Shown: positions 51,996 through 61,902, counted from the stretch's first letter. The stretch is DNA of 64,000 nt from an uncultured Roseiflexaceae bacterium (GCA_937988885.1 CALKHR010000082.1:37046-101045); one strand, 5' to 3'. Notes: a model not told the origin generated them from the letters alone. Made by a program: numbers and translations.

Positions 51996-54146
51996 CTAGC
52001 CGTTTGCGCTGCGCGCCCGCTCGATCGGGGTCAGCGAGAACGAGAAGCAGCTACCCTTCCCCTCTTGACTCTCGACCCAAATGCGGCCATGGTGGCCTTC
52101 AATAATCTGCTGACAGATCGCCAAACCCAAACCCAAGTGATTGCCTTGACTCGATGTGCGATTGTGAGCACGGAAATAGCGCTGGAACACCTTCGGCAGA
52201 TCCTCGGCGGGGATACCAACACCCGTGTCGTACACTCGCACCCACAATTCATTCTCGTGCAGCTCCGAGCGCAGCGTGATTTGACCACCGGGTGGCGTGG
52301 CCTTGATCGCATTCTCGATCAGATTCGTGAGCACCTGGCCGATCCGCTCGCTATCGAAATAGCACTCCGGCAGATCATCACTCACCTCGTTGATAAGCTC
52401 CAAACCAGCCTGTTCGGCTTGCAGGCGCAAACGAGTGGCGGTCGCCGAGACCAACAGTGGCAGATCGTTCCACTTCGGGTCCAGCACCAATTGCCCCGCC
52501 TCCAGCCGATTGTACTCAAGCAGCTCGGCGATGCGGCCCTTGAGTTGCTCGATCTGGGAATCGGCGATGCTCAAGAACTCTTGCTGCTGCTCGTTCAGCG
52601 GGCCAGCGCGGCCTTGCAGTACAATCTTCAGGAAACCATTTAGCGAATTGAGCGGGTTTCGCAGCTCGTGCGACACCATCGAGATAAACTCGGAGCGTTC
52701 GCGCTCCTGGATCTTCTGCGCCGTGATATCGTGCAACACGATCGCCGTTAGCGGCTCGACGCCGTTATCCTGATTGACCCGTGAGGCCAACGCCTGATAC
52801 ACCAACTCCTCACCAGGCTCCTCGGGAACCACTTGCAGCTCTTTAGCCATCATCGGCAACTTCTCGCTGCGGAGTTGATTCGCAAGCGCGAGCAGTTCAT
52901 CGTGGACCGACATCTCAGATGTCATGTACGACAACAACTGATTACCGATCGGGTTCGCTAGCACGATATTGTCCTGCGAATCGATCACCACCAAGCCATC
53001 GTTGATATCGCTGATCACCGCCTGCAACAACTGCTGCTGGTGGTACAACTGGCTGTGCATCTCGGCGTTATTGATCGCGATACCGGCCTGGAAGGCGAAC
53101 GCGGTGAGGTGTCGAGCATCGTTGCTAGTGAACGCCGAAGGGATGGAGCTGACCACCGTGATCGTGCCGCGAGCGGGCCCCTCGCCAACGAACAGCGGCA
53201 CGCACAACGCCGCACGAAGCCCATTCGGAAGCATATCGTGCAGCTCTGGGTCCACCGTCGCATCGCTAATGATCAGCGGTGTCGCCTGTTTCATCGTGCG
53301 TTGGGCCAGGCCAACCACCCAGCCCGGATCGCTGGTGGGATCGGGCATGAGCGCGCGATGCACGAGGTTATCGCCCTGGAGCAGCGAAAGTGTCATGCCA
53401 TGCACTCGGTGAGGGCCGAGCAACTGGCTGGTGCTATCGACGATCTGGCTGAGGACCTCATCGAGGCTGAGCGTACTCGTGATGACCCGCAAACCCTCCT
53501 CAAGCGCGTGCAGTTCACGCATTCTGGCGCGAATATCGTTGGTGGTGCGCTCTAGTTCGCTCACCCGTGCGGCGCGCAGCTCCTTTTCGCGCTTCAACTC
53601 ACCAACCAGAAGCGCGTTCTCGTGCTTCTGCACCACATTGCCCCAGAACATCAGCATGCCGAAGAACACACTGCCCAGCAGCAACGCCCAGGGCACAAAG
53701 GCAGCGGCGTAGAACTGTACGGCGATGAACACGTACAGCATACCGAAGGCGAACGGCACCAGAGAGGCCAGCGAGGGAAGTTGGTAGTGCGCGAGCACAC
53801 GCAGCGCAAGCACGAGGTATAACGGATAGATCGCGCTCCCGAGCGATGGGGAAAACGCGATCAGAAACAGCGCAAAGAGGCTATCGAACACAAAGCGCAG
53901 TCCATCGAGCGCAGATTGGTTGACCTGCTTGCCCGATGCAACTGTGCGATGTTGAACACCAATTATGAGAAGATGTGCGAGGGAATAGCTTATCAGGCCA
54001 AGCCAAACATACTGAGAGATTGCCTGACTCCCGACCCACCACGCAAACACTAAACAAGGTAATGGTGTTAAGGCGAAGACGAATCGATGAGCATGTTCAA
54101 GCCACCATGACCGTGTTTGTACAGGAAACAACTCATCAGCAATCAT
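51996..54146 (-). CDS. Sensor histidine kinase with membrane, GAF and PAS domains
   Basis: A 716-residue kinase. About six membrane segments (residues 22-175) are followed by a coiled linker, a GAF domain (about 215-365), a PAS domain (about 375-480), the H box MVSHELRNPLNSL (about residue 500) and the ATPase domain with NLIENAIKA, DTGVGIP and HLGLGLA. Only the sensor is unusual in size. An OmpR-type regulator is encoded upstream on the same strand, with 72 bases between; it is the likely partner. Confidence 0.95.
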   Translation of the reverse strand: MIADELFPVQTRSWWLEHAHRFVFALTPLPCLVFAWWVGSQAISQYVWLGLISYSLAHLLIIGVQHRTVASGKQVNQSALDGLRFVFDSLFALFLIAFSPSLGSAIYPLYLVLALRVLAHYQLPSLASLVPFAFGMLYVFIAVQFYAAAFVPWALLLGSVFFGMLMFWGNVVQKHENALLVGELKREKELRAARVSELERTTNDIRARMRELHALEEGLRVITSTLSLDEVLSQIVDSTSQLLGPHRVHGMTLSLLQGDNLVHRALMPDPTSDPGWVVGLAQRTMKQATPLIISDATVDPELHDMLPNGLRAALCVPLFVGEGPARGTITVVSSIPSAFTSNDARHLTAFAFQAGIAINNAEMHSQLYHQQQLLQAVISDINDGLVVIDSQDNIVLANPIGNQLLSYMTSEMSVHDELLALANQLRSEKLPMMAKELQVVPEEPGEELVYQALASRVNQDNGVEPLTAIVLHDITAQKIQERERSEFISMVSHELRNPLNSLNGFLKIVLQGRAGPLNEQQQEFLSIADSQIEQLKGRIAELLEYNRLEAGQLVLDPKWNDLPLLVSATATRLRLQAEQAGLELINEVSDDLPECYFDSERIGQVLTNLIENAIKATPPGGQITLRSELHENELWVRVYDTGVGIPAEDLPKVFQRYFRAHNRTSSQGNHLGLGLAICQQIIEGHHGRIWVESQEGKGSCFSFSLTPIERARSANG

Positions 54147-54218
54147 AACCGTTGTTTATCTCTTGGCTGTATGCTGCGCTGAGTCCAGTACCTTATCAAA
54201 CTTGGTAGCAGCACAGCG

Positions 54219-54899
54219 TTATGTTTCGAATTTATAGCCAAGGTTGCGAACCGTGATTACATGGCGCGGTCGATCCGAGTCTGGCTCGATCTTAGTTCGA
54301 AGGCGGCGGATGTAGACAGCCACCAGATTGCTTTCGCCCTCGTAATCGTAGCCCCAAACTTTGCTGAGAATTTGACCGGTATTGAGAACACGCCCTGCAT
54401 TCTTCATCAGGTAGTACAACAACCGGAATTCAAGAGGTGTCAGTTCGATCACGCGACCATCGGTGAAGAGCACCTTGTGCTCCACTGGATCGAGCGTGAT
54501 GTCGCCCTGGCTAAGGCGAGCCGATGGGTTCAGCATATCGCTGTTGCGTCGGCGCAATACAGCCTCAACACGTGCTAACAACTCAGAAGGCTCGAACGGC
54601 TTAACGAGGTAATCGTCGCCGCCGATCTGCAGGCCCGTCACACGATCCTGAAGCTGCGAACGGGCCGACAGGAAGATAATCGGTACATCGGATGTGCGCC
54701 GAATCTGCCGACAGATGTCGAAGCCATTCGATTTCGGCATAGAGACATCGAGCAAAATCAGGTCGGGGTTGTACTGTTCGAGCGCTTGCAGGATGGTAGG
54801 CCCATCATAAGCCTTGAATACTCGATATCCAGCCTCTTCAAGTAAGAAGGAGGTGAGCTTCACGCTTGGCAGGTCGTCATCAGCAACAAGAATATGCAT
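54219..54899 (-). CDS. OmpR/PhoB-family response regulator
   Basis: A 226-residue regulator. The receiver (1-120) has DDD in LVADDDLP, phospho-Asp in LILLDVSMP, Ser in FLSARS and Lys in YLVKPF. A winged-helix DNA-binding domain follows (about 130-226: LTPLEFRLLYYLMKNAGRV, VWGYDYEGESNLVAVYIRRL). The ATG at 54899 follows GAGGAG; an in-frame start at 54959 is less likely. The kinase gene lies directly downstream. Confidence 0.95.
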   Translation of the reverse strand: MHILVADDDLPSVKLTSFLLEEAGYRVFKAYDGPTILQALEQYNPDLILLDVSMPKSNGFDICRQIRRTSDVPIIFLSARSQLQDRVTGLQIGGDDYLVKPFEPSELLARVEAVLRRRNSDMLNPSARLSQGDITLDPVEHKVLFTDGRVIELTPLEFRLLYYLMKNAGRVLNTGQILSKVWGYDYEGESNLVAVYIRRLRTKIEPDSDRPRHVITVRNLGYKFET

Positions 54900-55823
54900 T
54901 GCGGGCACTCCTCGATCACTAAGTGTTCTATGCTTGGTTTCATTGATGGAGCTTGTCAATTCGTCATTATCTAATGAATAGACCGTAGAAAATATCGAAA
55001 GTTACGTATCGATAAATGGTATATAATTTGTATAAAACAGTTGATATTTTTAGCGCGACTTACATACAAACTATCTTATTGAACGCAAACTACATCGAAA
55101 AAGTTACGCTTTGTTTCTGCTGATAGTATACTGTTCTGATATAAACGCTTAATTACAGGCGATTCCAACTGCGCCCAACCTACGACGTAGGGGATGGGGA
55201 ATTCATCATCAAGGATATACTTTTTATCCATGCAAGACTGAGGCCGAAAATTTTACTGTTTCGAGATATTGAATCACCAACGATGGTATGGTATTAGCGC
55301 AGCAGAAAGGCATGTTTGTGTTTATTCTGCGCTCCTTCCGAGACGCACGAGCCAAATTTTCACTGCCAAATTGGAAGATACTAGGATTACTACTGTCTGT
55401 ACGAGTAAGGGTGGCAAGCCTCAAGCGGTTTGGAGCCGAGAGTGAAAGCATCCTGCTTGCTATCGGCTTGGCTCAACATGTAAGCATTAGGTAGAGGACT
55501 TCGAGCTTTCTAATCGGTCATTCCGATAAAATACTCTCAGTGGCCTAACTAATACTTGTTCGTTGGCTTGGATAAACGCTAGCACATCACGTATGATACC
55601 ACGATTTAGGGGGATATGGCTAGAGTGACCTTCACAAAACATGTCTGAAATGTATTTTTCGGCTGCGGGAAATGTGGCAATAGGGGGCTGTTTTTCGCTT
55701 AAACTATAGGAGGATTCCTCTCTATGCTCCATCATAGGAATGGAGTTGCCATATTCACCAGTATCAATAGTTTACTCGCTTCCTTGTTCTATCTTTTCCA
55801 GTGATACAGCTGAAGGAGGGTGG
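54900..55823. other. Mostly gene-free AT-rich region
   Basis: About 920 bases. It should contain the promoter of the OmpR-type regulator. A minus-strand frame at 55487-55735 (82 residues) has no ribosome-binding site. Nothing here can be assigned with confidence. Confidence 0.5.
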
Positions 55824-56395
55824 ATGTTTGGGAAATCTCTGATCACTGGCATCTTGATAGGACTACTTGGGGGCTTTATTTTCGGCAAATTGATGGTCGA
55901 TGGCTATTTTGCCAAGTGGCAGACGCTGCCTGCACTGCCGGTTGAAGCCGCACAATTCGAGGGCGCTGAAGGCTCGACTCGATAGTGTTTGTCCGCGCTA
56001 ACGATGGAGTGGTGTACTCCTGTAATTGGTACATTGGCGACTGCTGGCAGCCTTCTACATTCCCAAGCGAAAATGATCGTCATTTTATGGTACCCCAGAT
56101 CATCAATGATTGTCAGTTCGACCTGTCTTTTTAGAATGCCCAGCCATCCTCGTTAAAGCGCGATTGTCTGCACGGCACGATTGGGTATGTTGATGGCTAT
56201 TCTAAGGTCGGATATATCCTTGATGAGCAGAACCGTGTCTGGGTATGGAATCATATAGTGACTGGCAAGTTTGAGTTCACCTTCCCACCAACTGCGAGCG
56301 TTGCCGGAGGCATCTTTGGCGGTATCATCGGCGCAGTGGTGTATGGTGTGCGACACCTGCACTCGCGGAAGACGCCTCAGTTGGGAGTGGCATAG
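55824..56395 (+). pseudogene. Decayed small membrane protein gene (frameshift and internal stop)
   Basis: The first frame has GGAGGG before ATG at 55824 and encodes MFGKSLITGILIGLLGGFIF... with a membrane helix, ending at TAG 55983. A coherent continuation exists in another frame: a missing base in CGATA-GTGTTTGTC would restore R-Y-V-F-V-R-A-N-D-G-V-V-Y-S-C. That frame then hits an in-frame TAG at 56132-56134 and continues to 56395 with NAQPSS...VGYILDEQNRVWVWNH and a second membrane helix (VAGGIFGGIIGAVVYGV). The continuity suggests one ancestral protein broken by a deletion and a stop. A sequencing error could explain one of the two lesions. Confidence 0.65.
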
Positions 56396-56398
56396 CAT

Positions 56399-56764
56399 AT
56401 GAGTAAGCGCAATATCGTACGTCGTATCACTGTCAACTCCATCGATTATGTGTGGCGGGTGCAGCGACTCGATCCGCAGATGGTGGTGTTGCGTGTGTGG
56501 CTTCGTGGGCGCGCACGCCGCGATGCTCCACTTGAGGTGCAGATACGTTACGACGATCCCTGGCTCAATTTTGGGCCGATCATCACCGCCCCGCCTGAGC
56601 AAGTGCATACGATCTTCCAGCTTGCGCCGATCACGCCCGGGCAGGTGCGCACGATGATCGAGGCGGCGCTCACGGCAGGGTGGGATCCTGAATCGGCCTC
56701 GTCGCAGCGACGGTTTACGCGGGATGCGCACGGCAAATTGGTGCCGATAGCGCCTCCCGAGTAG
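56399..56764 (+). CDS. Conserved hypothetical protein
   Basis: A 121-residue protein beginning MSKRNIVRRITVNSIDYVWRV with strand-rich sequence, then PPEQVHTIFQLAPITPGQV and a helix (RTMIEAALTAGWDP). It follows the decayed gene by 3 bases. I recognise no family. Confidence 0.65.
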   Translation: MSKRNIVRRITVNSIDYVWRVQRLDPQMVVLRVWLRGRARRDAPLEVQIRYDDPWLNFGPIITAPPEQVHTIFQLAPITPGQVRTMIEAALTAGWDPESASSQRRFTRDAHGKLVPIAPPE

Positions 56765-56793
56765 GCGATTGCGATGACGGCGTGCCAGCTTCG

Positions 56794-57303
56794 TTAGATG
56801 CTGTAATCGCTGCGTGTTTGTAATGCTGCAACGATCTTCGCAAACTGCCTGTAGTGCTGTCGTTCGTGGACAGCCAGCCGTATCCCATAGGTTTCTATTG
56901 AGTTCGTCCGTGGAATGCCGGTATTTGTCACGGTTGCGGCGCGTTTCCAATCGGCGGGCTGAAGCGGTCGCAGCCGTGCCAGCAGCTCGTGGCGCTGCTT
57001 GGTGAAGGCCGCTAACGATTTGTGGAAGTCTTGTTGCTGGTAATCGGTCTTTTTCATCCAGGTGACGGGGTCAATAGCCCGTATGGTCGGGTGGTCGTGG
57101 GTGAGGATTTTCTCGATGCAATCGCCCCATACATCGGCGCAGCCGCGCAAATGGGATAGCACATCGTTGACGGACCATGCGTCGTTGGCAGGGGCGGTAT
57201 GAAAGAGCGTGGGGTCTAACGGCGCGGTTAGCTCGGCGATGCGGTTTGGTGTGGCGGCGAGGATGTCGAGGATTTGTTCGGTTGTGAGGGTATACTTGGC
57301 CAT
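56794..57303 (-). CDS. DinB-like (YfiT) superfamily protein
   Basis: A 169-residue four-helix-bundle protein of the DinB/YfiT type. Metal-binding histidines are likely in VLSHLRGC (about residue 51) and in HERQHYRQ (about 147 and 151). Members act as metal-dependent thiol transferases or hydrolases; substrate unknown. The gene is preceded by an AAGGAG-type site and converges with the conserved hypothetical gene. Confidence 0.88.
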   Translation of the reverse strand: MAKYTLTTEQILDILAATPNRIAELTAPLDPTLFHTAPANDAWSVNDVLSHLRGCADVWGDCIEKILTHDHPTIRAIDPVTWMKKTDYQQQDFHKSLAAFTKQRHELLARLRPLQPADWKRAATVTNTGIPRTNSIETYGIRLAVHERQHYRQFAKIVAALQTRSDYSI

Positions 57304-57344
57304 GGAGCGTCTCCTTCCTTTACACGAAGGTTTACACGACTCGT

Positions 57345-57593
57345 GCCTGTGTACGACAACAGGATGATACCACTTTATCGCAGAAGGCTAATCAACGTAG
57401 CTATCACCTTATCCCCGCTCAAGCGGAGCAATCAGCATCACTTATCGAGATTCTTGAGGAAGGGTTTGATCTGGAGGCCAATCCGTTCTTTACCTCAGCC
57501 GCTGAGCTTATCGCGTTTCTAACGCACAAAGAGAATGACACAAACGCCGATATCACTTTGGCCACGCAGCGGCGGCGATCACGGCAACCGTAG
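57345..57593 (+). pseudogene. Remnant of an unidentified coding sequence
   Basis: A frame without a start codon encodes about 80 residues (SYHLIPAQAEQSASLIEILE..., ATQRRRSRQP) and ends at TAG 57591-57593. Composition is protein-like and the codon use fits the neighbours. No ATG, GTG or TTG lies in frame near its beginning, so it looks like the 3' part of a gene whose start was lost. The frame runs on upstream over the start of the DinB-like gene. I recognise no family. Confidence 0.4.
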
Positions 57594-57656
57594 CCGCGTC
57601 GTTGCGCCTGGGCCATCGCAAGCGCGGATTATTGGCATCAAATATAAAGGTGAATT

Positions 57657-58058
57657 ATGCCCAAACAGCCAACCGTCGAGGAGTTTTTGGCTCAGCTTGA
57701 GCACCCGCTCCTCGATGAGATTCACGAGCTGCGCCAACTCATCCTCAGTATCGATAGTTCGATCAAAGAGGCGATTAAGTGGAATGCGCCGAGTTTTTAC
57801 ACCACCGAGCACTTCGCCACGATGCGGTTGCACGGCAAGCAGCCATTGCAACTGATTTTGCACCTTGGCGTGGCAAAACAGGCGCTCCCATCAGGCGCTA
57901 TCGATGATCCGACGGGCCTGCTCACATGGCTGGCAGCCGATCGCGCAACGGTCACGTTCACGCATGCGGGCGCGGTCGCCGCTATACGCGAGCCTCTCAG
58001 CGCGATCATTCGTCAGTGGATACGCTACGTGCCCAAGGCCATGGAATCTGCGTCGTAG
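57657..58058 (+). CDS. DUF1801 family protein
   Basis: A 133-residue protein with the DUF1801 pattern: LRQLILSIDSSIKEAIKWNAPSF (read in parts), then FATMRLHGKQPLQLILHLG. The fold belongs to the YdhG/YjbR-like superfamily; a cytoplasmic role is likely, but no activity is established. Confidence 0.88.
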   Translation: MPKQPTVEEFLAQLEHPLLDEIHELRQLILSIDSSIKEAIKWNAPSFYTTEHFATMRLHGKQPLQLILHLGVAKQALPSGAIDDPTGLLTWLAADRATVTFTHAGAVAAIREPLSAIIRQWIRYVPKAMESAS

Positions 58059-58172
58059 CGGCGCTTCCGCCACAAACTCAGACTATTTTCCGATAGCATT
58101 GTGTGGGCAAGTGTCGATACAATGAATCCTTGTTCCCCCCTGCGACAACAGTATTCAGGAAAGGAGTCTGAG

Positions 58173-58601
58173 ATGGACGTGCAAGAAGTCATCGACTACC
58201 TTCTCACTGCGTTTGCTGGCGTCGAGACATCGCAGAACTTTGGGTACGATTTCTTCTTCTACGGCTCCGAGCGCATGTTGCCGTTTGTGACCATCGCAAC
58301 CACCGACAATGAGTATGATAGCGTCTCCAAGCTCAGCCGTCCGGGTGGCGCGTTTCGCCTGAACATTGGCGTGAGCCGAGAGACGTTCGTGGAGTTGGTG
58401 GGCACCGCCAAGCCCGATCTGAGTGCCTACGACTTCGCCACTGTCGATACGATTATGCCGCACCCCGAGTACGCGGCGCAATCGTGGGTCTGCATTGTGA
58501 ATCCCAGCCGCGCCAGTTTCGAGCGCATCAAGCCGCTGCTGCAAGAGGCGTACGATTTGGCGGTGAAGCGCGCTATCCGACGGCAGGGCAGCGCCGAGTG
58601 A
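58173..58601 (+). CDS. DUF6194 family protein
   Basis: A 142-residue protein with the family pattern FFFYGSERMLPFVTIATTD, RLNIGVSRETF and MPHPEYAAQSWVCIVNP. Function not known. The ATG at 58173 is preceded by AAGGAG. The exonuclease-phosphatase gene begins 16 bases after its stop. Confidence 0.85.
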   Translation: MDVQEVIDYLLTAFAGVETSQNFGYDFFFYGSERMLPFVTIATTDNEYDSVSKLSRPGGAFRLNIGVSRETFVELVGTAKPDLSAYDFATVDTIMPHPEYAAQSWVCIVNPSRASFERIKPLLQEAYDLAVKRAIRRQGSAE

Positions 58602-58617
58602 CGATCGGAGGAGACGT

Positions 58618-59643
58618 GTGGGTTTGTCGCAGGAGCCGAGCCGCGGCTCGTCGTTGCTGCAACTCCTCGGTTGGGGCTACCTACTCGGCTTGTTTGCGTG
58701 GTTTGGCTTACGGCTGCTGTTCTTTGATGGGGTTTGGTGGTTGGCGCTGCTCAACACCTTGGCCTTCTATCTGTTTGCCCCGCTGGTGATTGTGCTGCCC
58801 TTGGCACTCTGGCAGCGCCATCGCAGACTGATGCTGGCGGCTCTGCTGGCGGGAGCGCTCTTCGTTAGCCTGTTCCACCCGCTGCTACTGCCGTTCGCCA
58901 AAGCAAGCCGCCCGAGCCGCACATCGCCCACGCTGACGGTGATGAGCTTCAACGCGCTGTGGCGCAACCACGATTACGAGCAGATCGCGCGGGCCATCGT
59001 CGCGGCAGATCCCGATGTGATCGGCTTCCAGGAGGTGCAGGAGGAAAATGTGCTGGCGATTCAGGCGCTGCTGGCCCCGCACTACCCGTATCAAGCAGAC
59101 CCGCCGGGTGACACCTCGCACACGGTCTGGGTGCTGAGCCGACTGCCGCTGGAGGATGTGACGGTTTTGGATAACCCGCCGTTGCAGCGCGGGCTGCAGG
59201 TGACGGTGCGCCATCAGCAACAGACCGTCGATATTGTGGTGACGCATCTTGCGCCGAACAATATGCCGCTGTGGCCCGTGCGGGAGTTTATCGCCACTAC
59301 CACACAGCGCTACGAGCTACGGGCTGCCGAAGTGCGCTACCTGCTCGCGCATGCGCAGGCCCGCACTGCGCCGCTGCTGATCCTGTGCGACTGCAATATG
59401 ACTGATAGTTCGGAGACGTATGCGCTTTTGCGTTCGCAGTTTGAGGATAGCTTCCAGCAACGCGGCTGGGGTTTTGGGCATACGCTCTATGTGAAGAATA
59501 TCCCGTTCGCCGTTCAGCGGGTCGATTATGTGTGGCACACGCCCGATATCGAGCTTGTTGATGCGTTTGTTGGCAGGCCCGGCAACTCGGATCACCTGCC
59601 GATGATTGCCCGTTTTGTATGGCCGGGAGCTACAATCGAATAG
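58618..59643 (+). CDS. Membrane-anchored endonuclease/exonuclease/phosphatase family protein
   Basis: A 341-residue protein with a GTG start. About three membrane helices (residues 15-90) precede an EEP domain: MSFNALWRN, the Glu in GFQEVQEEN, VTHLAPN, the Asp-containing CDCNMTDSS and the C-terminal SDHLPM. The layout resembles bacterial proteins with an outward EEP domain (YafD/ElsL type), perhaps acting on phospholipid or nucleotide phosphodiesters. Substrate not assignable. Confidence 0.9.
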   Translation: MGLSQEPSRGSSLLQLLGWGYLLGLFAWFGLRLLFFDGVWWLALLNTLAFYLFAPLVIVLPLALWQRHRRLMLAALLAGALFVSLFHPLLLPFAKASRPSRTSPTLTVMSFNALWRNHDYEQIARAIVAADPDVIGFQEVQEENVLAIQALLAPHYPYQADPPGDTSHTVWVLSRLPLEDVTVLDNPPLQRGLQVTVRHQQQTVDIVVTHLAPNNMPLWPVREFIATTTQRYELRAAEVRYLLAHAQARTAPLLILCDCNMTDSSETYALLRSQFEDSFQQRGWGFGHTLYVKNIPFAVQRVDYVWHTPDIELVDAFVGRPGNSDHLPMIARFVWPGATIE

Positions 59644-59672
59644 CGTGATGTTATGATTGAAACGAGGGATAG

Positions 59673-60128
59673 ATGGGTTTCAAAAAGGGATTAAGCAAGA
59701 CCTGGAAGGTGATCAAGCATCCAATTCGCGAAACAACCGACGCGATTGTCAAAAAAGGCTCCATAACTGTTGGGAAGGAGCTCATTAAAGTACGGGATAA
59801 AGCAGAAGAAATAGCTAGTGACAAAATCAATGAGATAAGCGATGCAGTGACTTCCCGGCTAAAAGAGTTAATGCCTGGGATTGTGCTGTTATGTTTTGGT
59901 GTGTGTTTTGCGCTGATGAGTATCATCTTTCTGGCGCTGGACCTCACCTTTTTGATGATCGATTTTTTGCAGTTCCCCGCTGCTCTGGCTTATTCGATCA
60001 CAGGGGTTGTGCTGTTGCTGTTGTGCCTAGCGATGGTTATAAAGGGTTATCATTCGATTTCTCAAGGACAATCGGCAAAAGACGATGAGGTGATTGCAGT
60101 GAGTGATACCAAATCCGATGTGCTGTGA
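59673..60128 (+). CDS. Small membrane protein with amphipathic N-terminal region
   Basis: A 151-residue protein with a basic, amphipathic first half (about 1-65, rich in Lys and Glu: VRDKAEEIASDKINEISDAV) and two membrane helices (about 69-95 and 102-124). It may be a membrane-bending or stress protein; it resembles phage-holin superfamily III proteins only loosely. Codon use is lower in G+C than in neighbouring genes. It ends shortly before a hairpin. Confidence 0.65.
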   Translation: MGFKKGLSKTWKVIKHPIRETTDAIVKKGSITVGKELIKVRDKAEEIASDKINEISDAVTSRLKELMPGIVLLCFGVCFALMSIIFLALDLTFLMIDFLQFPAALAYSITGVVLLLLCLAMVIKGYHSISQGQSAKDDEVIAVSDTKSDVL

Positions 60129-60173
60129 TTGAAAACGAGTTGTAGATTGCGGCAGCAAGGTATTTTATGTTTT

Positions 60174-60213
60174 GTGGTATCGATGGCTGCGCGTAGCAGC
60201 GCATCAATACCAC
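60174..60213. terminator. Hairpin between converging genes
   Basis: GTGGTATCGATG with CATCAATACCAC (one mismatch), continued inwards by GCTGC/GCAGC. No long T run. It separates the membrane protein from the alpha/beta hydrolase. Confidence 0.6.
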
Positions 60214-60277
60214 TTCTCCTGGAGATGCTCAGATCATTTAAAACGCCGATGGATGTCATCACCGCGCTGATTGATAG

Positions 60278-61096
60278 CTACGCCACATCCGCTAGGAATG
60301 CCGCTACCAGCGCGTTAAACTCCTCGGGCGTCTCCCAGTGCGGCGCATGCCCCGCCCCCTCGATCACCTGCACCTCATTGCGCCACAGTGTCGGCGCGGA
60401 CACGCTCGCGAAGTAATCGCCGTTCACCAACTGCTCGTTAGCCCCATGCAGAATCGCCAAAGGCGCTTGCAGCTCGGCCACCACTTTCAACTCATCGAGG
60501 AAATCGGCCTGCATCACGTTCTGCGCGATCACGCCCCGTGCGCGACCATCGGCACGGCGGATATCTTCGAGGAACTGCGCCGGACGCTCGGCGAAATCAG
60601 CCGCGAAGAATGAGCCAACGTAACTATCCATCTGTTCCTCGGTGAGTTGTTCCTTGAAGGTGAACTCCATATTTGGGTGCGGCAGGAACGCCTTATCCAT
60701 CGCGGGCGGCATGCCCAATGGCGGCGTGCCGTAGATGACGACACCCTTTAACTTCGGCAAGCTCGGTGCCATCTCAAGCGCGATATGGCCGCCCAGACTC
60801 CAGCCGAGCACCACCACCTCGCGCACACCCAGCGCGTCGAGCAGCGCGGTCATTGTGCATGCCCACGGGCGCAACCCCGCCTGTGTGGATGGGTCGTCGA
60901 GCGGCTGCGACAAGCCGAATCCCGGTAGGTCGGGAGCGATCAGCCGATACTGCTGCCCTAAGTCACTATCCAACTGTTTGATGAACGTGCGCCCCGAGGT
61001 AGAGTTTCCGTGCAACAACAACACTGGAAGCCCCTGGCCTGCACTTTCGTAATACGCGATCGGAATCCCCTGCACATCGAGCGTTTTGGGCTGCAT
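60278..61096 (-). CDS. Alpha/beta hydrolase
   Basis: A 272-residue hydrolase with the oxyanion-hole loop HGNSTSGRTF, nucleophile elbow GWSLGG, a strand VVVLGWSLGGHIALEM-like region and the catalytic His in GAGHAPHWETPEEF. It is closest in look to haloalkane-dehalogenase/esterase types, but activity cannot be assigned. TACAAGGAGCAGCC precedes the ATG. Confidence 0.92.
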   Translation of the reverse strand: MQPKTLDVQGIPIAYYESAGQGLPVLLLHGNSTSGRTFIKQLDSDLGQQYRLIAPDLPGFGLSQPLDDPSTQAGLRPWACTMTALLDALGVREVVVLGWSLGGHIALEMAPSLPKLKGVVIYGTPPLGMPPAMDKAFLPHPNMEFTFKEQLTEEQMDSYVGSFFAADFAERPAQFLEDIRRADGRARGVIAQNVMQADFLDELKVVAELQAPLAILHGANEQLVNGDYFASVSAPTLWRNEVQVIEGAGHAPHWETPEEFNALVAAFLADVA

Positions 61097-61155
61097 GGCT
61101 GCTCCTTGTACTGAAACTGGCTGAACATGAAAAAGGCTACACGATTATAGTCGAA

Positions 61156-61902
61156 TTAGGCACGACGATCGTATCGCTTCAAGTTCAGATCGGCAACGAC
61201 GAACGGCAGATAGACCAGCACCATCATCACGCAGCCGAGCACAATCAGCACCAGCACATACCAGGGCCAGGGTCCAAGATAATCGAGCAGCGTTGGCACG
61301 GGCGGCTTGCGGGCCACGTACATGTAGTTGCCGCCAGTGAGCATATTGGCGATGCCCGCCACGCCCATCCACGCGATCGTCAGCGGGATGACGCGCGCAA
61401 GCGACGACCAGTACGGGCGATAGCGCTCGACCACCAGCATAAAAATCACGCACCAGAGAATGCAGGCGTGCGAGATAAAGAACTGGAACGCCACGAAGTG
61501 TGGGAAATTGTACGGCGCGAGATCCGGCGTGAGCAGCGCCTGGGTTGCGCCAGCAAAGCCCCAAAAATAACAGATCTCGAACAGCCAGACCTTGCGGCTC
61601 CACAACATCCATGGGCACAGTACCAACGAAATCATGCAGACCTGCAGTGGCAGCGAGTACGCCCACGATGAGAGGCCAACCTGCCACTCCCACACATACC
61701 ACGCCACGAAGTTCAGCAACGTGAACCAGGCCAACCCGTGCCGAAACGCCTCGCGCGGGCCGGATGCGTCGCGTAGCGAGGCTAGCACCACCACCAACAC
61801 CACACAACTCGCCAGCACCGCCACTAGCGCCAGCATATGCATAGTGGAGAATAACTCCAACGGCATACCGGGAAACGTCAAGGAGAACAGATCGCGTATC
61901 AT
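61156..61902 (-). CDS. YwaF/TIGR02206-type integral membrane protein
   Basis: A 248-residue protein with about six to seven membrane helices and a typical mix of Trp-rich loops (FVAWYVWEWQVG, LPLQVCMISL, EICYFWGFAGATQALLTPDL). This fits the YwaF/TIGR02206 family of unknown function. No partner gene lies close by. The stop is 59 bases downstream of the alpha/beta hydrolase start, on the same strand. Confidence 0.88.
   Translation of the reverse strand: MIRDLFSLTFPGMPLELFSTMHMLALVAVLASCVVLVVVLASLRDASGPREAFRHGLAWFTLLNFVAWYVWEWQVGLSSWAYSLPLQVCMISLVLCPWMLWSRKVWLFEICYFWGFAGATQALLTPDLAPYNFPHFVAFQFFISHACILWCVIFMLVVERYRPYWSSLARVIPLTIAWMGVAGIANMLTGGNYMYVARKPPVPTLLDYLGPWPWYVLVLIVLGCVMMVLVYLPFVVADLNLKRYDRRA

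Noticed and set aside
55487..55735. 82-residue minus-strand frame.
   Set aside because: No ribosome-binding site, no recognisable domain and an AT-rich surround; left as unassigned.
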